A DNA stretch of 15,760 nucleotides from Methanoregula sp. (GTDB lineage Archaea; Halobacteriota; Methanomicrobia; Methanomicrobiales; Methanospirillaceae). Both the position numbers and the translations under genes were made by a program. Positions 12,280 to 15,760 of this stretch are shown here, piece by piece. The stretch covers positions 1 through 15,760 of the forward strand of contig JAPKXV010000441.1 in NCBI GenBank assembly GCA_026394635.1. The letters are read 5' to 3'. Every line of letters begins with the position of its first letter. Positions within the stretch are counted from its first letter, which is position 1. The notes beneath the pieces are model-generated. The model was not told the DNA's origin, searched no databases, and was given only the letters and a program-made list of their open reading frames with translations.

Positions 12280-13140
12280 GTGGCCAAGGTAAAGAAACCA
12301 AAAAAACACGTGGAGGACTGGCACCGGCACTGCCTGCTCCCGGATGGTACCGAGCTGCAGGAGCACAGTATCAAGACCGACCGGAACATCGTCATCGGTG
12401 AGTTCTGCCAGATCGATTACGGGCTCCGGGGAGCGGATGTGATCGTCGGCGACTCGACAAAGATCCGGGAATATATCTGGGCGGACGGTGACGCACGCGT
12501 CGGCAACTGGTGCGAGATCGGCAGCGATGTGGTCGCAAAACAGGATGCCTATATTGGCGAAGGGGCAAAGATCTTTGGCAAATTAAAAGTCGCCGGGACA
12601 CTTGACATTGGCGAACGGGTGGAGATCAGGGAGGGGTTTGAAGCAACCGGCGCTATCGAGGTGAGGAACCCGATGCCGGTGATCATGTTCATCCTGATCT
12701 ATTTCATGACCCTGCTGCAGATCCAGCGGGAGGAGGACGTAGACCGGATCCTCGATGGACTATTCTCGGATGATGACGAGGAGTTCGAGATGCCACTCAT
12801 GATCCCGTCCCGTTCGAAGCTGAACATGAAACTCTTCTCGGTGCCTTCGACCATGAAGATCGGGAAAGGGTGCCGGCTCCATGGGAATATCCGGGCGGGT
12901 TCGATCGATGTCCAGCCGGACACCGTGATCTTCGGGAGCCTGCGGGCAAAGAGAGGTATTACGGTTACCAGCGGAGTCGAAGTCCATGGGAACGTGGAGA
13001 GTGGCGATGAAGTGTACGTGAAAAAGGGCGCCCATATCCTCGGGGACGTGATCGCAAAGACCATACGGCTCCACGAGGACGCTAAGATCGACGGGACTAT
13101 CGAAGCCCCTCATGGGCTCCATATCGAGCGGGACGCATGA
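12280..13140 (+). CDS. Beta-helix protein, polymer-forming/bactofilin-like or LbetaH (hexapeptide-type)
   Basis: A 286-residue protein. Two regions of short beta-helix turns rich in G-x-x-x-I/V repeats (about 35-130 and 185-283) flank a non-helix insert. The insert has a hydrophobic stretch (PMPVIMFILIYFMTLLQI, 131-148) and a very acidic linker (about 151-170). The first part resembles hexapeptide-repeat acyltransferases, the second polymer-forming cytoskeletal (bactofilin) proteins. No catalytic histidine typical of acetyltransferases is evident, so a structural or assembly role is more likely. Such proteins occur in methanogens, but the function is not established. It starts at GTG 12280 with GAGGGG six bases upstream, 10 bp after apgM. 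Its stop overlaps the next start (ATGA at 13137-13140). Confidence 0.8.
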   Translation: MAKVKKPKKHVEDWHRHCLLPDGTELQEHSIKTDRNIVIGEFCQIDYGLRGADVIVGDSTKIREYIWADGDARVGNWCEIGSDVVAKQDAYIGEGAKIFGKLKVAGTLDIGERVEIREGFEATGAIEVRNPMPVIMFILIYFMTLLQIQREEDVDRILDGLFSDDDEEFEMPLMIPSRSKLNMKLFSVPSTMKIGKGCRLHGNIRAGSIDVQPDTVIFGSLRAKRGITVTSGVEVHGNVESGDEVYVKKGAHILGDVIAKTIRLHEDAKIDGTIEAPHGLHIERDA

Positions 13141-13574
13141 GAGCGGAGGAAATTCTCGGTGTTGAGGCGGTGCGGTTCATCGAACCGTCATTTGCCGATC
13201 TCACTGACAGCCATTTTACCGCGGTGCTTGCCTCGTTCCGGGGAGACCAGGCCCGCCTCCTGATAGACGAGAATGAAGACCCGCTGGCCCTCGCGTTCCA
13301 TAATGATGGTACATGGGATGCGGGAACATTCCTCTGCCGGAAACCTTCCTCGAATGCAATCGAGCGTTTCGAGGAGGTCAGCGGTGAGATTTACCAGGAA
13401 GAGCGTACTATATGGGCGGCTGCAGTGCGGGAATATTACAGCCTGCAGATTGTCTTGACTTCTGCTGCGGTTCGGGGGTCGGTTCGCAGGTGCTCCGCAC
13501 GCTGGGGTATGCCCCGCTCTCATGTGACAATGATGCTTCACTCCTCTCGCTGGGGCTTTCCACAGAACGCCTGA
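13137..13574 (+). CDS. SAM-dependent methyltransferase, N-terminal part (frameshifted)
   Basis: Only the first 104 or so codons are genuine: MRAEEILGVEAVRFIEPSFADL through ...EERTIWAAAVREYYSLQ. After about 13448 the frame departs into unrelated Arg/Ser-rich sequence and stops at 13574. The true continuation, beginning DCLDFCCGSGVGS, lies in another frame (13448-13870). One missing base near 13448 (for example a G in the CAGATT stretch) would restore a single protein of about 244 residues. The start ATG overlaps the preceding stop. The N-terminal region is an uncharacterised domain that precedes the methyltransferase core; its role is unknown. Pseudogene or sequencing error cannot be told apart here; there is no obvious slippery heptamer for programmed shifting. 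Confidence 0.6.
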   Translation: MRAEEILGVEAVRFIEPSFADLTDSHFTAVLASFRGDQARLLIDENEDPLALAFHNDGTWDAGTFLCRKPSSNAIERFEEVSGEIYQEERTIWAAAVREYYSLQIVLTSAAVRGSVRRCSARWGMPRSHVTMMLHSSRWGFPQNA

Positions 13575-13870
13575 TGCCGGAAGAGACGATGTGCATCGAT
13601 GCGACCATTGCGTCCGAATATCTCGATCCCGTTCCAAAGGGCATCGGGATCATGATGGGGGATATCAACCCATTCATGCAGGACCTCTGGCAGCAGCTTG
13701 TTTCTGAACTGTTTGCACTCACTGATGAGACCCTCATCACGGTCGGAAAACAGGCGGAAGCCGACCTTATCCGCTCGTGGGGAGAGGCGATGGAGCGGAC
13801 GGTTGAGGTGCGGGAGAACCCGCAGGACCCGACGTATGACCGGTGGGTCTGTATCGCGCAGAGAAAATAA
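13412..13870 (+). CDS. SAM-dependent methyltransferase, C-terminal catalytic part (frameshifted)
   Basis: The real protein sequence begins near 13448, reading DCLDFCCGSGVGSQVLRTLGY, a class I methyltransferase motif I (LDxxxGxGxGS) followed by the acidic residue of strand two (SCDND). Next come ...MCIDATIASEYL, IGIMMGDINPF, an ALTDETLITVG strand and ...DRWVCIAQRK. The ATG at 13412 lies upstream of the frame junction and is probably not a true start. The match to a conserved Methanomicrobiales methyltransferase family is from memory. Substrate unknown. The gene ends at TAA 13868-13870 just before a T-run. See the N-terminal part (13137-13574) for the frame problem. Confidence 0.6.
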   Translation: MGGCSAGILQPADCLDFCCGSGVGSQVLRTLGYAPLSCDNDASLLSLGLSTERLMPEETMCIDATIASEYLDPVPKGIGIMMGDINPFMQDLWQQLVSELFALTDETLITVGKQAEADLIRSWGEAMERTVEVRENPQDPTYDRWVCIAQRK

Positions 13871-13872
13871 GG

Positions 13873-13881
13873 TTTTTTTTT
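13873..13881 (+). terminator. T-run terminator after the methyltransferase gene
   Basis: Nine T begin two bases after the stop codon. Confidence 0.6.
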
Positions 13882-13908
13882 AAAGAGACATAAAAGATGT
13901 GCTCCTGT

Positions 13909-14133
13909 TTATAATTGGTGATCATTAACCTTCTCGTACCCATTCTTCACCGGTATCCCGACCCTCAAAACACGGCCGGGATTGTCCGGATATTCCGATG
14001 GTATTAGTCCAAAAAGAATCCCTATTCGAGAGAGAATCTCCGGGTTTTCATCAGGCGGGATCAAAAAATAATTGTTAAATAATTGAATTACATTGATGAA
14101 ATTATTAAAACCCACCTGCCATTCACGTGCCAA
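13909..14133 (-). CDS. Small hypothetical frame, possible gene remnant
   Basis: A 74-residue frame between two genes. Its middle and end (NPEILSRIGILFGLIPSEYPDNPGRV, then GIPVKNGYEKV) have a protein-like composition, but no family is recognised and no ribosome binding site or good promoter is seen. It overlaps the first 50 bases of the lipoprotein gene on the other strand. It may be the tail of a decayed gene or chance. The intergenic stretch 13871-14082 is otherwise AT-rich and without features beyond the T-run. Confidence 0.25.
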   Translation of the reverse strand: MAREWQVGFNNFINVIQLFNNYFLIPPDENPEILSRIGILFGLIPSEYPDNPGRVLRVGIPVKNGYEKVNDHQL

Positions 14134-15078
14134 TTCGTGATCTGCATCCTTGTACTCGGCGTTGTGTTCAGTGCCGGGTGTATCCTGCCCCAGAATACGG
14201 GAACGTCAGGAAAAATCGTGTATGATACCCCGGCACCTGCGACACAACCGCAGGGCACCACGGCAGCACCTTCATCGCCAAACAGCGGGAGCGTGAACTG
14301 CCGGTCCGGCTTAACGGACTGCAGCGGGTTCTGCCGGGATCTCTCGGTTGATATCGGGAATTGCGGGGCGTGCGGTATTGCCTGCCCGTCAGGACAGACC
14401 TGCCCAAGCGGGCAGTGTGCTCTGAGCTGCAAGGGAGGGAAATCCGCCTGTAGCGGGGCATGCGTGGATCTGACTACAGATCTGAAGAACTGCGGGGCGT
14501 GCGGGATTGTCTGCCCGTCAGGACAGGCGTGCCATAACGGGCAGTGCGGAGCGAAGTGCGGTAACAGTCTCACCTACTGCAACGGGCAATGCGGGGCGTG
14601 CGGGGTTGTCTGCCCGTCAGGACAGACCTGCCAGAACGGCCAATGTGGTGCGATGTGCGGATCCGGGCTTACCTATTGCAACGGGTATTGCAGGAACCTT
14701 TACATGGATTCCTCAAGCTGCGGTTCCTGCGGGGTCACCTGTGCTGCCGGTTCCACCTGCCAGAATGGCGCATGTACGGTAGTAATGAGTGTACCTACCT
14801 GGCGGGACTTTAGTGGATCCTGGAGTTGTACTTCGCCTAGTAATTTTATTATGCAACTGCATCAACAACAGGGAACAGTCTGGGGTGAATATAGTTCTTT
14901 GGGGGCAATAAGTAACGGAATTGTTACCGGAGATACATTGACAGCCAAATGGATCTGGAATAATGGCGATAATGGACCATTGACGTTGACGATTTCACCA
15001 GCCGGAAATTCTTTATCTGGAACATACTCATCTATTCCAAATCCGAATCTCAGGGGTTCATGGTATTGCGGTAAGTAG
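14083..15078 (+). CDS. Lipoprotein with four Cys-rich Stig1-like repeats and a C-terminal beta-rich domain
   Basis: A 331-residue secreted protein. A hydrophobic signal (about 15-31) ends in a lipobox-like FSAGC (Cys33), followed by a Thr/Pro/Ser linker. Four Cys-rich repeats follow at 73-115, 116-158, 159-191 and 192-234. A full unit is 43 residues with eight cysteines and the pattern C-x6-C-x3-C...NCGACG..CPSGQ.C..GQC. Repeat three is 33 residues, lacking exactly the ten-residue C-x-DL-type segment and one cysteine. Such repeats resemble Stig1-like domains common in myxobacteria. The last ~94 residues (WRDFSGSWSC... to RGSWYCGK) look like a small beta-barrel that occurs in methanogen surface proteins. 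The start is TTG 14083 (a stop codon lies directly before it), with no clear ribosome binding site, so the exact start is uncertain. The end of the gene is more AT-rich than the repeats. Confidence 0.85.
   Translation: MNYIDEIIKTHLPFTCQFVICILVLGVVFSAGCILPQNTGTSGKIVYDTPAPATQPQGTTAAPSSPNSGSVNCRSGLTDCSGFCRDLSVDIGNCGACGIACPSGQTCPSGQCALSCKGGKSACSGACVDLTTDLKNCGACGIVCPSGQACHNGQCGAKCGNSLTYCNGQCGACGVVCPSGQTCQNGQCGAMCGSGLTYCNGYCRNLYMDSSSCGSCGVTCAAGSTCQNGACTVVMSVPTWRDFSGSWSCTSPSNFIMQLHQQQGTVWGEYSSLGAISNGIVTGDTLTAKWIWNNGDNGPLTLTISPAGNSLSGTYSSIPNPNLRGSWYCGK
14362..14632 (+). repeat. Near-identical DNA repeats inside the lipoprotein gene
   Basis: A stretch of about 43 bases (TGCGGGGCGTGCGG... through ...CCCGTCAGGACAG...) occurs at about 14362-14404, 14491-14533 and 14590-14632 with few differences. 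Spacing is 129 then 99 bases; the 30-base shortfall equals the ten residues missing from protein repeat three. The high identity suggests recent duplication or gene conversion. Confidence 0.85.
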
Positions 15079-15088
15079 TAAAAGTCAA

Positions 15089-15095
15089 TTTTTTT
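15089..15095 (+). terminator. T-run after the lipoprotein gene
   Basis: Seven T about ten bases after the stop codon; probably the first terminator of the gene. Confidence 0.45.
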
Positions 15096-15126
15096 AAAAT
15101 GTTGCCGCAGGTTGTACATGGCCGTA

Positions 15127-15151
15127 ATGCACAATTAAAAGTGCATTTTTT
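15127..15151 (+). terminator. Hairpin plus T-run, second terminator
   Basis: ATGCAC (15127-15132) and GTGCAT (15141-15146) form a stem with an eight-base loop, directly followed by T (15146-15151). This is a bacterial-style intrinsic terminator shape. The remainder of the gap to 15312 is AT-rich, with TATA-like stretches but no gene seen. Confidence 0.55.
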
Positions 15152-15312
15152 CTACTGGTATAATACTATATCAGAAGAAAATGGGAAGGCTGGAAAAACA
15201 ACGACCTTGATAAAAATTTATAAAAAACCTGTAGTGCGTTCAATATTCTGATGATAATTTTTTAATATCGTGATTTTAAGCGACTCATCCCTTAAAAATA
15301 TTATTCCCGCAC

Positions 15313-15760
15313 TTAATGACGGCCGCTCCCCTTTCTGCCCCGCTGCACAGCCGGGTTGTGGCGAGGGGGTTGCGCAGGTTTCCTGTCCCGGCTCCTGCTC
15401 TCCTGCCGGTTGGTCTTTTGCCCGGCATCCTCCGCCTCGACACAGTTCAGTTCTGCGATGATTTCCAGCGGGTTGTCCATCTTCTCGGAAAGTTTCACGA
15501 CACGCAGCAACCGGTTGATCCCGATGAAATGCTCCGCCATCACCCGGGCAAGCGGTGTGAGTTCGATTATCCCGTTCCCGGACCGTTTCACAAGGCGGTT
15601 GGCAACAAGTTCGGGCAGCACCGGCTCCATCGTCCCGACCATCATCGTGGTGATGCGCTCAAGATCCTGCTCATTCCCATTGCAGACCACGGCATTTGCA
15701 ACATACTCCTCCGAGCTCCCTTCTTCATCATGCTCGGGTGCGACCTCCTCCATAACGCCC
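15313..15760 (-). CDS. Probable archaeal DEAD/DEAH (Ski2-like) helicase, C-terminal end; runs off the right edge
   Basis: The frame is open to the window edge on the minus strand, so the start lies outside; the ATG at 15753 is probably internal. The visible part, about 149 codons, holds a winged-helix-like region (ITTMMVGTMEPVLPELVANRLVKR, then GIIELTPLARVMAEHFIGINRLLRVV) resembling the C-terminal domain of large archaeal superfamily II helicases, where a loop-L-x-P-LG/A-R-x-AEHF pattern follows the helicase core. An acidic segment (PEHDEEGSSEE) precedes it. The last ~36 residues are a basic low-complexity tail rich in R, K, Q and P that may bind nucleic acid. The helicase motifs themselves are outside the window, so the assignment is inference. 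Confidence 0.6.
   Translation of the reverse strand, partial: GVMEEVAPEHDEEGSSEEYVANAVVCNGNEQDLERITTMMVGTMEPVLPELVANRLVKRSGNGIIELTPLARVMAEHFIGINRLLRVVKLSEKMDNPLEIIAELNCVEAEDAGQKTNRQESRSRDRKPAQPPRHNPAVQRGRKGSGRH

Noticed and set aside
14362..14632. Regular DNA repeats that could suggest a CRISPR-like array
   Set aside because: The repeats are in frame and encode the Cys-rich protein units; the intervals are also related to each other, and no cas gene is near.
15248..15257. CTGATGATAA resembling a C box of a C/D guide RNA
   Set aside because: No properly spaced D, C-prime and D-prime boxes in the surrounding AT-rich sequence.

Overview
The window is from a methanogenic archaeon, most likely of the order Methanomicrobiales (Methanoregula-like). 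The evidence is archaeal eS1 and uS15 ribosomal proteins, a methanogen-type (type 2) seryl-tRNA synthetase, archaeal phosphoglycerate mutase, a DHH/RecJ-like phosphoesterase, a KEOPS Pcc1 subunit, TATA-box promoters, T-run terminators and a multi-gene array of CBS-domain proteins. The genus is an inference from protein flavour, not from a search.

Layout. 1-240 (minus) is the start of a membrane protein that leaves the window. 241-583 has no gene and holds a 143-bp element with 15-bp terminal inverted repeats and flanking direct repeats, which looks like an IS6-type MITE. 584-4465 (minus) is a run of five CBS genes read from right to left, mostly joined by ATGA stop/start overlaps. The first carries a C-terminal zinc ribbon, and the fourth is broken into two reading frames by an apparent internal deletion. 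Diverging from it, 4727-5796 (plus) encodes an Era/Ras-like small GTPase and a zinc-ribbon protein, resembling ArvA and ArvC of the haloarchaeal vesicle-forming system but without ArvB between them. 5843-6580 (minus) is a hypothetical protein with a HEPN-like R-N-x3-H motif.

6837-10913 (plus) is an information-processing operon: rpsO (uS15), a RecJ-like DHH protein, pcc1, serS in two pieces, and rps3ae (eS1). The serS split is the most striking feature. A perfect 10-bp tandem duplication at 9056-9075 creates both a TGA stop and a new ATG exactly at the junction of the tRNA-binding and catalytic domains. Removing one copy restores a single 517-residue SerRS.

11034-13870 (plus) encodes archaeal phosphoglycerate mutase (apgM, probably leaderless), a beta-helix protein of polymer-forming/bactofilin or LbetaH type, and a SAM-dependent methyltransferase with a one-base frameshift. 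14083-15078 (plus) is a lipoprotein with four Cys-rich Stig1-like repeats, the third shortened by exactly ten residues, and a C-terminal beta-rich domain. 15313-15760 (minus) is the C-terminal end of a probable archaeal DEAD/DEAH helicase.

Three genes in under 16 kb are split by different kinds of mutation: a deletion, a 10-bp duplication and a 1-base loss. Either the strain carries real lesions or the assembly has local errors; reads across the three sites would decide.
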